Positions 43,400-53,306 of a DNA stretch of 64,000 nucleotides are shown here, piece after piece (positions within the stretch are counted from its first letter, which is position 1; every line of letters starts with the position of its first letter). Source of the DNA: Ophiobolus disseminans (Eukaryota; Ascomycota; Dothideomycetes; Pleosporales; Phaeosphaeriaceae). A program made the position numbers and the translations under genes. The notes under the pieces were generated by a model, which saw nothing but the letters and a program-made list of their open reading frames with translations, was not told the origin of the DNA and did no database searches. Where the stretch lies: assembly GCA_010093685.1 (NCBI GenBank), contig MU006216.1, positions 1,563,065-1,627,064 on the forward strand, given 5' to 3'.

Positions 43400-46300
43400 A
43401 TGGCCGACGAACAGCCGGACCAGCCGCAGCAGCAGCAACCTCCCCCGCCGCCGCCGCAAGAGATGGACCCCGAAAAGGTACAAGACCTCCAAAGCCGTCC
43501 GCCCAAGCGCGTCGCTGACGAAGACATTGCCCAGATCCGTGCAAAGCGCCTTGCGAAGCTCGGCGGCCCCGCGAACCCGAATGTACCCTCACAACCCGCG
43601 TCGAGCAGCTCGTCCCCGAAACCCGCAGAGACACAGGCGCCGCCACCGAAACCGCAACCTCAGCCTCAGGCGACACAAGCCCCAAACCCCTTCACACAGC
43701 TGGGCCTGAAGGCAGGCGACGCACCCAAGCCCCGCATCAACATCAAGCCGAAGCCGGCGCAGTCATCAAGTAGTGGCGCTTCAACGCAGCCCGCCAAAGC
43801 CCAGGACGTCAACATACAAGTATGGGAGGATCGCACGCTCAGCAGTATCTTCCGCATAACCCTGGACCCTAGTCGAACACACGATCAGCTTGGACACAAG
43901 CTGTTCTTTGCACCAGACACGCGCAGTGACTGTGAACAAGAGGGCAAGCCACTCCAGTTCACCATATCCATGCTAGACTCGGTGATCCTGGAGTCTGCAT
44001 CCAGTCACAGCCAGGGGTCGGCCCTCGAGTACTTGCTGGGCTGCTGGAAGCGCGTGTCCAAGCTGTTCAAAAACCATCCGAACAAAAGCGATCCAAAGCA
44101 CGAGGTAGCGAGGGAGGCTCGACGGCTATGTTTCAGCTACTGCATGTTTGCAGCCACCATGCCCGACATGTTCCTCGAGGAAGCTCCTGCCACCAACGCA
44201 CTCGCCGACCATCTGCTTCTCGGGCCCGAGGACGATCGTGGTATCTGCTACGACTTTCTCACAGAGGCAAGCCATCAGTTGCATGAAGATGATGCCATTA
44301 GAGAAGCATTTGTGGGCGCCATGGAAGATCTGAGCCGGAGGTTGGCGAAACTCTCCATGAATGGTGATTATCGGCCGTACATGCTTGTGCTCCGCGTCTT
44401 CATCCGCTTTCCGCCGCTGGTCGCTGCATTGGCACAGTCCGAGTCATTTCTGCCAGCCGACGTGGAGGCTCAGCAAATTGAGACGCGGACATTTTTAGGT
44501 CCCTTCTTCCGCCTGTCTCCCATGCAGGGCGACGTGGCACTAAACTACTTCGCCGGTTCCGCGAACCAGGACAAGGGCCTGATCTTAAACGCGCAGCGAG
44601 CTCTACGAATGACCCTATCCACTCACCAGGATGAGCTGCTTGAGGTTACAAACTCGTTCATTAAGAACAAGGAGTCGCGAGAGAAGATGCTCGATTGGCT
44701 TGCACTAACAGTGAATAAAAACCACAAGAGGCGAGCATTGCAGGTTGACCACAAGATTGTCTCCACTGACGCCTTTATGGTCAATGTCACCATCATTCTC
44801 GATCGCCTGTGCGAGCCTTTCATGGACGCCTCCTTCTCCAAGATCGACCGCATTGAAGTTGACTACCTACGGCGGTCGCCGCGTGTTGATATCACGGATG
44901 AAACCAAAATCAACGCTGACGACAAAGCGTCAGAGGAGTTCTACAGCCAACCAGCTAGCGGGACAAACAACTTCATTAGTGAGGTGTTCTTCTTGACAGT
45001 AGCTGCTCATCATTACGGCACCGAGGCGGCCAACTCAAAGCTATCAAGCCTTCAGAAGGACGTAAAGTGGCTACAGAAGGAGCTGGTCAAGATGGAAACA
45101 GAGCGACACAAGTATGCTGCGAACCCGATGCAACTGAACATCTTCGACACCCACGTGAAGAAGATCAAGGATCAAATTGAACGCGGCCAATGTACCATCT
45201 TAGCCATCCAAGGTGTCCTGCTCGATGAAACTACTCAAGCTCGCTCGATGCAATTTATGCGGTACGTCATTGTTTGGTTACTGCGTCTAGCATCTCCAGG
45301 CTCGGACTTCCCTAAACAGGAGCTGCAGCTGCCGCTGCCCGCGGAGCAATCTACGGCCTTCAAGTGCCTTCCAGAGTACTTCGTGGAAGACATCGTCGGG
45401 AACTTCAAATTTATTACGAGGTGGATGCCGCATATTGTCACCTCTACGCAGTGCGAGGAGCTTGTCAAGGTCTGTATCACTTTCCTGCGAAGCTCGGAGT
45501 ACATCAAGAACCCATACCTCAAGTCGGGCCTCGTGACCATTCTATTCCACGGCGTGTGGGCCGTTCAGGGCCGACCGAAAGGCGTGCTCGGTGATGTGCT
45601 TTTTGCACACACGTTTGCCACACGACATCTGCTGCACGCTTTGATGAAGTTCTACATTGAATGTGAGAGCACTGGTGCCCACACCCAGTTCTACGACAAA
45701 TTCAACATTCGCTACGAAATCTTCCAGGTTATCAAGTGTATTTGGCCAAACACCATCTACCGGGAGAACCTGGCAACAGAAGCACGGTATGTACGCCGTA
45801 TCGATAGATACGACCATTCGCTAACGTTTGCAGTGTCAACCTTGAATTCTTCGTCCAGTTCGTAAACCTCCTCCTCAACGACGTTACCTTTGTGCTGGAT
45901 GAATCTTTCACAGCTTTTCTCCAGATTCACGAGGTCTCAAAACTCCTTGAAGAATCTTCCGCAGACATGGATCAGACCGTACGACAAGAAAACGAGGAAA
46001 AGCTGTCTGCGGCACAAAGCAAGGCGAAAAGCTACATGCAGTTGACAAACGAGACTGTAGCCATGTTGAAGCTCTTTACAGAGGCGCTTGCCGACTCCTT
46101 CACCAAGAAGGAGGTTGTTGTTCGCTTAGCACACATGCTCGACTACAACTTGGAGGCGTTGGTAGGTCCCAGGAGGTCGAATCTGAAGGTTAAGAACCCA
46201 GAGGAGTATGGTTGGAATCCGCGCCAGATGTTAGCCGAGGTCACCGATGTTTACCTCAACCTCCAGGGCAAGCAGTCATTCATTAACGCGGTAGCTACCG

Positions 46301-46743
46301 ATGGACGCTCTTACCGACCGGAGTACTGGGACGAGGCCCATAGAACACTCGCCAGGTACGGGTTGAAGAGCCCAGAGCAGCTCCGTGAGTGGGAGCAGAT
46401 GGCCACACACATCTCCACTGCAAAGGAGGAGGCCGATCTGGAGGAAGCGGATTTGGGAGAGATTCCTGAGGACTACGAAGATCCTCTCATGGCGACCCTC
46501 ATGGAGGATCCGGTGACACTACCCATTAGCAAGCAGATCGTCGACCGCAGCACCATCCAGAGCCATCTGCTTAGCGATCCACATGATCCTTTCAACCGTA
46601 CGCCCCTCAAGATCGAGGACGTCATACCCAATGATGCGCTTAAGGACGAGATCCAAACTTGGAAAGCCAATCTCCTGGCGCAGAAGATGGCGGAGCGCAA
46701 AGCGGCATCCGCTCCGACAGGCGAGCCGATGGACACGTCATAA
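43400..46743 (+). CDS. UFD2: Ubiquitin conjugation factor E4 / U-box ligase Ufd2, 1098 aa
   Basis: Extends ubiquitin chains on Cdc48-bound substrates in proteasomal degradation; nuclear and cytosolic. Exons 43400-45786 and 45834-46743 around a 47-nt intron, phase conserved. The N-terminal 130 residues are Pro/Gln/Ser-rich; an early conserved helix reads DEDIAQIRAKRLAKLGG. The large helical core domain (about 150-990) includes LRVFIRFPPLVAALAQ, FLGPFFRLSP and FKFITRWMPHIV, typical of Ufd2. The C-terminal U-box lies at about 1008-1076 (IPEDYEDPLMATLMEDPVTL ... PHDPFNRTPL). I chose the ATG at 43400, which follows a CCCACC context; the reading is open further upstream, but that part is leader-like. 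Confidence 0.96.
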
Positions 46744-46838
46744 ACGGTCTGTGTATATGTTTCTCGATTAGCATTTGAGGCGTTGAAGTAATACTTTTGA
46801 TATGTCCTGTGCTTTGGGGATCATATATGGTTATGGTG

Positions 46839-47042
46839 AGATAGATGGGCGCAATTTCGGACATTCGATGTGCCACGTTTGTGTCCGTAGTCTCCACCCT
46901 GGGAGTTGAATGCCTTTGGGCTTCCACAAATCCACTGGCTAGATAGACGGGCGCAATTTCGGACATACGATGTGCCATGTTTGTGCCCATTCGAATAATC
47001 TTCATACTGAGAATTGTATGCCTTTGGGGCTTATACAAATAC
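46839..47042 (+). repeat. Diverged ~102-bp tandem duplication between UFD2 and AIM19
   Basis: Copy 1 (from 46839) and copy 2 (from 46941) share a nearly identical first 46 bases (beginning AGATAGAYGGGCGCAATTTC) and a similar last third (ATGCCTTTGGG). The middle is more diverged. It lies in the convergent 3' region and is not coding. Confidence 0.75.
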
Positions 47043-47118
47043 ATTATAAACGTTTTTTCGCGTGGATTGATAATGTTGTACAGTCTTGGCTACTGTGACA
47101 CAGGCTTCTCGGTCGATA

Positions 47119-47677
47119 TTAGACCTTTTTCTCTTCTTGTTCCCGCTTTCCGAAAGTATAAGCCAATCCGCATCCCACAACGTTGACTGCGCACAGCGCA
47201 AGCGATGCACCTCTTACAACACCCCTCACAGTGAATTTGTTCTTGATGCCCTGACGTATGTCAGTACGCTTCGCTTCCGCAGTTCAACGCACATGCAGAC
47301 AAATGTGAACTTACTTGACTCCGCCTGATCGCCAACAGAGCGTACAGGCCACTCCATGCTGCGGTAATACCAGCGGCATCGGTCTTGTAGTTACTCAAAT
47401 TCAGGTAGGATGAGAAGAGCAGGAGGGGTGGAAAGAGCATAGGTAAGGGCTGGAAGGGTCGCGCATGTTGAGCTGTGATCAGAGTGGCGAGGAGGGTCGG
47501 AGGAACCGAATTCTCTGCGAACAGTCAACATGCATTCGAGAAGTTCGATGTGACATGGGATGTCGGGCTTGCACGTGAGAACACATGGAGGATGGATTCG
47601 GACGAGCATGAACACGTACTTCCCCAATTCCGCAGCGACTGGAGCGTTGATTGTTTTGTTGGTTCGACGGCGGCCAT
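47119..47677 (-). CDS. AIM19: AIM19-family mitochondrial membrane protein, 129 aa
   Basis: Small protein of the Aim19 family (altered inheritance of mitochondria); molecular role unknown. Exons 47620-47677, 47315-47514, 47119-47250; introns of 105 and 64 nt, phase conserved, 130 codons with stop. No exon has an open reading long enough to stand out, so the gene is easy to miss. Signature: PMLFPPLLLFSSYLNL followed by GITAAWSGLYALLA, then after the second intron FTVRGVVRGASLALCAVNVV, giving two or three hydrophobic helices with a short basic/acidic tail (KREQEEKKV). Divergent from the DnaJ gene with 362 bp between starts. Family recognition is from memory. Confidence 0.78.
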
Positions 47678-48039
47678 GACGGAGGTCTTTTGTGGTCAGT
47701 CAGGAGAAGGAACAGCCACCGCAATTACTGGCGCAAAGAGTGAATTGGGTTGGTGAATTCAATGACGTTCCCACGGTTCCCAAGCGTGGAGTCCGTGCCA
47801 ACCCTGCTTACACTTCTGGAAACTGGCCTCGACTGGGACAGATGCCGACCCGTAGAATCAACCCATCGCACCAAAACTCGCCCGCCTAGACCTCGAACCA
47901 TCTCGCGCGCCTGTGTTACCGACTCACTCCTCGTCGCAACCCGTCAGATAAGTTCATTGTTGCGCTTGCCGGATCCCGCCCTGCCCCCGCGGCAACCCTT
48001 GATCACTCCGCCGTCCCCTCATCACACAATCTCCACACC
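47678..48039. other. Shared promoter of AIM19 and the DnaJ gene
   Basis: 362 bp between divergent starts. It is CA/CT-rich toward the DnaJ start. No specific element identified. Confidence 0.45.
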
Positions 48040-49165
48040 ATGTCTGGCAAGTCGAGCGGCGCGCAACCGCAGTCAAATGGCGACGCGAAGAACCGGCAAC
48101 ATCACGATGGCAGCACCGGGCGCGCCTTCACAGTCGAACAAAAGGCCGCGGTAATACGGATAAAGCGCTGTTCGCCGACGGCGTACTACGAGATTCTGGG
48201 CCTGGAGGCTGTAAAGTCGACATGTTCGGACGGCGACATCAAGAAAGCATACCGCAAACTATCGCTACTCACTCACCCGGACAAGAACGGGTACGACGGC
48301 GCAGACGATGCGTTTAAGATGGTCAGTAAGGCATTCCAGGTGCTCAGTGATGCCGACAAGAAGAAGAAATTCGATTCCTATGGAGGCGATCCAGACGCAA
48401 GATTCAATCCGGCGACGGCAGCAGGCGGTGGGGGTGGCAGCCCGTTCCCTGGTGGTGGTTTCGGTCGAGGAGGCGGTGGCTTCCAGGAAGAAATGACGCC
48501 CGAGGAGCTGTTTAGACAGTTCTTTGGTGGGGCGTTCGGAGGGCCATTCGGTACGTACACCTAGACATGACGACATTTCTAGACTTGGAAAGAAGTAGGA
48601 GACTAATTTACCCACAGGTGGCTTCGACACCGGCCCCGGCTTTGTCTTCAATCTCGGCGGCGGACCAGGCGTTCGCGTTCACCAGTTTGGCGGCGGCGCA
48701 CCACGACGACGGCCCGCAACTGCTCAACAACCCGGCAGCGAACAACAACCCTCCCTCTCTAGCACGCTCTCCAACCTCCTACCGCTCCTCTTCCTCTTCG
48801 TCCTCCCCCTCCTATCCTCCATCTTCAGCTCCTCGTCCACTTCCGCAGGGCCCTCGATGGTGTTTGAAACGGCAAAACATCCCCACACCAAAGAACGGGT
48901 ATCTTCGCGACTCAAAGTCCACTACTTTGTGGATCCAAGAGAAGTGCACGAGTACAACCCGAAGAAGTGGCGGCAATTGGACGAAACGGCCGAGAGGACG
49001 TATGTGCATACTCTCAGTGTTAGGTGTCAGACAGAGGAGTACCAACAACAGAAGGCTATGGAAGATGCGCAAGGGTGGTTCTATATCGACCAAGAAGCAA
49101 TGGACAGGGCGAGAAAGATGGAGCGGAAGAACTGTCAGAAGCTCAAGAATTTGGGTTACAATTGA
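48040..49165 (+). CDS. ER membrane DnaJ (Hsp40) protein, Hlj1/DNAJB12-like, 352 aa
   Basis: J-domain co-chaperone expected at the ER membrane, stimulating Hsp70 in ER-associated degradation. Exons 48040-48550 and 48618-49165 around a 67-nt intron, phase conserved. J-domain at about 46-110 with the catalytic HPD in LLTHPDKNGYDG and a preceding TAYYEILGLE. A Gly-rich linker (GGGGGSPFPGGGFGRGGGG) contains the intron a little downstream. One membrane segment, NLLPLLFLFVLPLLSSIF, is followed by the C-terminal domain seen in DNAJB12/14 relatives (RLKVHYFVDPREVHEYNP). The N-terminal leader has no signal peptide, so the J-domain is cytosolic with a central anchor. Confidence 0.92.
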
Positions 49166-49418
49166 TGACTTTCATAATGAGGCTGCCCTGTTGTTGAGTA
49201 GTTTTCTGAAGCGTCGATGGGTAAGATACGACTTTGGCGGGCATGGTGTACAGGCGTTACTCGGCACTCACGAGCTGCGTGGAACGCGGATTGAGCGAAG
49301 TTGCTGTTTCTTCATATTCATAGAACCTTTATCATGACGCCCTGTCTAATGCATATAATACTCACACATATCATCATATCATACACGCACTCCTCATCTC
49401 TCCTCTCCTCAACCCCAC

Positions 49419-50231
49419 TCACGAGAACCCCCAATATCTCGCAACCCTCATCTTCCACCCCTCAACACTATTCAACTTAGGCCGCACATCCAGATAAAAA
49501 CTCAGGCCTTTCCCTTGCGCATTCCCACTCTTATCCTCCTTCCCCGCATAGAAATCAATCACATACTCGACCTTCTGCCCACACCGATCCACGACCCAGT
49601 CGTGCCGGTCAAACGGCGTCTGGTACCCCATGAGCGCATTCCAGCGCGCCCGCGGCGTCAAGCTCGTGCTCAAGCCGCTGAAAGACGCTAGCTTGGGTCC
49701 GCCACATGCATCGCTGCGCCCGGCTTCCCACTGCTTGATTTCGTGCCACGCGCGCTCGTTGACGGCGTTGTGGATGGGCACGATGGTCTTCATGTCGCTC
49801 GTCTGCGGGTCGTACGACTTGCGACGCATGGCGTCGAAGAACATCTGCTCCGAAGGGTAGATCCAGTTTCCTGTTGTTTTGTCGGCGCCTGTGTCGCGCT
49901 CTGAGTTTGCGGGGCGGGTGTGTGGGGTGGGGTGCGATTGTTGGGTGAGGGCGCGGGGAATGGTGCTGACTTCGCGGTCGGTGGCGAGGCGGAGCTGTGA
50001 GAGAATGCCTGCGGAGGTTGGCGCGGAGGTGGACTGGTCGAGGGAGGAGGAGTCGCAGGATTGTTGGACGGCAGATTGGGGTTGGGAAGGCGCTGGCGGA
50101 GGTTGTGGTGTGGGTGTGCTGCTATGTGGGTTTGGGGGTTGTTGGCCGCTTGCGCGGGCTTGAGCGAGCCATGCTTCTCGTGCTTTGTGATCAACTGGAC
50201 ATGCGGCTGCGGGGTCGTCTTGAGAAGACAT
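49419..50231 (-). CDS. CYC3: Cytochrome c heme lyase (holocytochrome c synthase), 270 aa
   Basis: Attaches heme covalently to apocytochrome c in the mitochondrial intermembrane space. Single exon. I chose ATG 50231 (MSSQDDPAAACPVDHK) because it puts the Cys-Pro heme-regulatory motif CPV at residues 11-13, as in the family; the reading extends 22 codons further upstream to 50297. A Pro/Gln/Ser-rich spacer (about 30-120) precedes the catalytic domain: NWIYPSEQMFFDAM, VPIHNAVNERAWHEIKQWE, LTPRARWNALMGYQTPFDRH and VIDFYAGKE, all canonical. Divergent from ERG19 with 362 bp between starts. Confidence 0.95.
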   Translation of the reverse strand: MSSQDDPAAACPVDHKAREAWLAQARASGQQPPNPHSSTPTPQPPPAPSQPQSAVQQSCDSSSLDQSTSAPTSAGILSQLRLATDREVSTIPRALTQQSHPTPHTRPANSERDTGADKTTGNWIYPSEQMFFDAMRRKSYDPQTSDMKTIVPIHNAVNERAWHEIKQWEAGRSDACGGPKLASFSGLSTSLTPRARWNALMGYQTPFDRHDWVVDRCGQKVEYVIDFYAGKEDKSGNAQGKGLSFYLDVRPKLNSVEGWKMRVARYWGFS

Positions 50232-50593
50232 TATTGCGAAAGGTGGGAGTTGAGACGATTTCTGGATGGTGACGGCAACTCTCGAAATCTTGAACACGGA
50301 CCATGTGCGGAATGCGCTGAGATGTGATTGGACAGTTGCGGACCATCATACTTCGGCTACGAGATGTTCATCGCTTCGGAGGGATTTTAGAGTTTATGTT
50401 GCTATATTCCTCCTTTCTCAGTAGTCGGTAACAAGTTTCTCGCTGTGATCAGTCTCTTACGGATCCAAGTAGCCGTGACCTGCGAAGGTCGCGCCTGCCA
50501 GCACTGAGGACCCTGCATAAACGAGCCCACCCCACCAAAGATTCACTTCTTTCCTCAAACACTGCTCCACTACACCAATTGCTCTCCACAAAC
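50232..50593. other. Shared promoter of CYC3 and ERG19
   Basis: 362 bp between divergent starts, with a short CT-rich leader before 50594. I see no unambiguous TATA box or sterol-type element. Confidence 0.45.
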
Positions 50594-51790
50594 ATGTCTG
50601 ACATCCACCGGGCCAGCACCACCGCTCCGGTGAACATTGCCGTCATCAAGTACTGGGGGAAACGCGACCCGAAGCTCAACCTTCCCACCAACTCCTCCCT
50701 CAGCGTTACCCTCTCGCAGTCGGACCTCCGCACGCACACCACCGCTTCCTGCTCCTCCCGCTACCCAAGCCAGGATGCGCTCTTCCTCAATGGCCAGTCG
50801 CAGGATGTTTCCGGCGCAAGAACACAGGCGTGCTTCAGAGAACTGAGGGCGCTGAGGAAGCAACTGGAAGAGAAGGACTCAAGCTTGTCCAAGCTCGCGG
50901 ACCTACCTCTTCGCATCGTCTCCGAGAACAACTTTCCCACTGCAGCAGGTCTTGCAAGCTCTGCAGCAGGCTTTGCCGCTCTTGTGCGCGCCATTGCCAA
51001 TCTCTACGAGCTTCCGTCGTCACCCACAGACCTCTCGCGCATCGCTCGACAAGGTTCCGGCTCAGCCTGTAGATCTCTTTTCGGGGGTTATGTAGGCTGG
51101 GAACAAGGATCTGCCAGCGACGGAAGCGATAGTGTAGCTTTCCAGGTTGCCCCAGCAAGCCACTGGCCAAACATGCGCGCCATCATTCTCGTCGTCAGTG
51201 CGGCGAAGAAGGACGTTTCGAGTACTTCGGGGATGCAGACGACTGTGGCTACATCGAGTTTGTTCCAATCTCGCGCAACAGAAACTGTACCGAGGCGCAT
51301 GAAGGAGATGCAAGACGCCATCAAGAACAAGGATTTTGAGACGTTCGGAAAGGTGACGATGATGGACAGCAATTCCTTCCATGCTACGTGCTTAGACACA
51401 TTCCCGCCCATTTTCTACCTCAATGACATTTCCCGCGCTGCCATCAAGCTCGTCGAGGCCATCAACGCTGCGGCTGGAAAGATCATCGCGGCGTACACTT
51501 TCGACGCCGGTCCAAATGCTGTTGTGTACTATCTCGAGGAGAACGAGAAGCATGTTGCAGGGCTGTTCAAGACGATACTGAACGAGAAGGATGGGTGGCA
51601 GGGCGAGAGGGGCAGCGCTGTGGAGGCCAATGCCGAGGCTTTAGAGAAGGTGAAGTTTGAAGCTGCTACCGCCATTAAGAATCTGGAGGAGGGTGTTGCC
51701 AGGGTCATATTAACTGGTGTTGGCGAAGGTCCAGCGAAGACAGAAGATAGCCTCATCGATGAGAAGGGCGAGCCTGTGACGAGTACGTAG
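50594..51790 (+). CDS. ERG19: Mevalonate diphosphate decarboxylase, 398 aa
   Basis: ATP-dependent decarboxylation of mevalonate-5-diphosphate to isopentenyl diphosphate, feeding ergosterol and isoprenoid synthesis; cytosolic. Single exon from ATG 50594 (MSDIHRASTTAPVNIAV). GHMP-kinase-fold signatures: NIAVIKYWGKRD near the N terminus, the ATP-binding PTAAGLASSAAGFAAL, SGSACRSLFGGYVGW, and a C-terminal YTFDAGPNAVVYY containing the conserved Asp-Ala-Gly-Pro. The length equals fungal Mvd1. No introns, unlike most neighbours. The acidic C terminus (TEDSLIDEKGE) is common in ascomycete orthologues. Confidence 0.97.
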   Translation: MSDIHRASTTAPVNIAVIKYWGKRDPKLNLPTNSSLSVTLSQSDLRTHTTASCSSRYPSQDALFLNGQSQDVSGARTQACFRELRALRKQLEEKDSSLSKLADLPLRIVSENNFPTAAGLASSAAGFAALVRAIANLYELPSSPTDLSRIARQGSGSACRSLFGGYVGWEQGSASDGSDSVAFQVAPASHWPNMRAIILVVSAAKKDVSSTSGMQTTVATSSLFQSRATETVPRRMKEMQDAIKNKDFETFGKVTMMDSNSFHATCLDTFPPIFYLNDISRAAIKLVEAINAAAGKIIAAYTFDAGPNAVVYYLEENEKHVAGLFKTILNEKDGWQGERGSAVEANAEALEKVKFEAATAIKNLEEGVARVILTGVGEGPAKTEDSLIDEKGEPVTST

Positions 51791-52045
51791 GGAGGTAACA
51801 AATACCCGGATGGGTGGAAAGAGGTACATATATCTTGAAACTCATTGGAGACCTGAATAAACGCGCATATTGTGTAATTAGTGGAAGAAATGGTACGTCA
51901 CTGCTCTATACATGGATGTTGGACGAAGCATCCCAAGACAAACGACTGTGATGAACAGAAGAAGACGGCCCCCTACGCCATGGTATCAAAGCCACTACTA
52001 TACAATGCTGCAAAGAAACGACGACGGCATGCACTATTCCAAGAT

Positions 52046-52916
52046 TCAGTCTAATACAACCGCCAGTATGATGATGACCAGAACAATGGCAAGGATCAAC
52101 AACAGAATGCAAGCTTTGCTCCGTGCACTCTTCTGATAATTGCTCGCCTGCTTCAGATTCACGTGCGCACCGCGCGATGAATCATGCGTGACCTCCACGT
52201 TCTCCTCGATAATGTCGAGTTGCGCACCCTGCTCGTGGACCATGTGCGCGACATCACGGAACAGCTCGTTGAGCTCGCCGACGCTCTGCTCGATGTTGCG
52301 AATCTCGGACTCGCGCTCGACGATGAGATTTTCCTGGAAGTCGACTTCTTCCTGGTTTGCTAATCGCAGCTGCTCCTGCTCCTGCTGCTGGCCAAAATCC
52401 CCGCCGGACCGCTCTTCGGTGGGTGATTGCGCATCATTAAGGGCCGCGCGGGCGGCTTGTGCAGATGACTTTTCCTTTTCGAGGGCGGACTTTTGGAGCT
52501 GCTGGAACTCTTGGAGGGACGCTCTGAATTCGCGCTGCAGCTTGGACTGTGTGAACTTCTGCGACGGCTGGTGCGTGTTAGACAATGGTCCTGTCAAGAT
52601 AGATAAGGTCGCTACGTACGCCGACATCCGGCCATGTGGTGATCTTCTTGACGCCCTCGCCAATCTCCTTGAACTTGTCCGACGTCTCTTCCACGGTGCT
52701 CTTCACGCGCTCCCGCACACGTGCCGTCTCGTGCTTTGTGCCCAGCTTGCCCAGCTCCGTCGACAGGCGCGCGACATTGCGGGTGAGGGCGAAGAGGTCG
52801 TCGGAGAGCTTGCTGGCAAAGTCGCGGAACTCGGGGTCGTCGGCGTACTGTGGGTCGTCCTCCCGCCGCCAGGTCGTGGGTTGCGCCTCGAGGTTGGAGG
52901 AGCGTTGGAAGGACAT
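52046..52916 (-). CDS. PEP12: Pep12-type syntaxin (Qa-SNARE), 272 aa
   Basis: Endosomal/vacuolar t-SNARE for Golgi-to-endosome and endosome-to-vacuole fusion. Exons 52620-52916 and 52046-52567; 52-nt intron, phase 0. N-terminal three-helix domain (about 20-130: FASKLSDDLFALTRNVARL ... KFTQSKLQREFRASLQEFQ), a Gln-rich linker, then the Qa-SNARE core (about 175-238: IRNIEQSVGELNELFRDVA) with the zero-layer Gln in VHEQGAQLD, and a tail anchor of 22 hydrophobic residues at the very end (ILLLILAIVLVIIILAVV). The closest subgroup by memory is Pep12/syntaxin-7; a Vam3-like role cannot be excluded. Divergent from NDC1 with 390 bp between starts. Confidence 0.9.
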
Positions 52917-53306
52917 GCCGCCGGGAGGGGGTGGTGGGTTGTTATGCTGTGGTGAGGAATCGGAATGCCGCCGTGGAGGTGTGCGACAGGCTTTGAATGG
53001 ATGGGAGCCTGGAGACTAACGTGGATGTTCAATGTTGGTACCTGGAGTCTGTGGAGGTTGGCCGGGGCAGGGCAATGACGAGTTGCCTGCACGTGTTCCT
53101 GTGCACCTTGGCGCCCCATCGGCGGTAACATGGCGTTCCTCGCCGACTGTTTGTGTTCACAAAGCGTTTGAACCTCTTTCACCACCACTTTCGTCTCTTC
53201 TTGTTCACGGGCACAGCGCGGCCCTCCACGCTCCTTTCTCCGGCCATGATATAGCGCTTCGGTCCTGACCACAACATTCTGCACCTCGACTTGACACACT
53301 GCAACT
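52917..53306. other. Shared promoter of PEP12-like gene and NDC1
   Basis: 390 bp between divergent starts. CA/CT-rich leaders on both sides; no clear TATA box. Confidence 0.45.
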
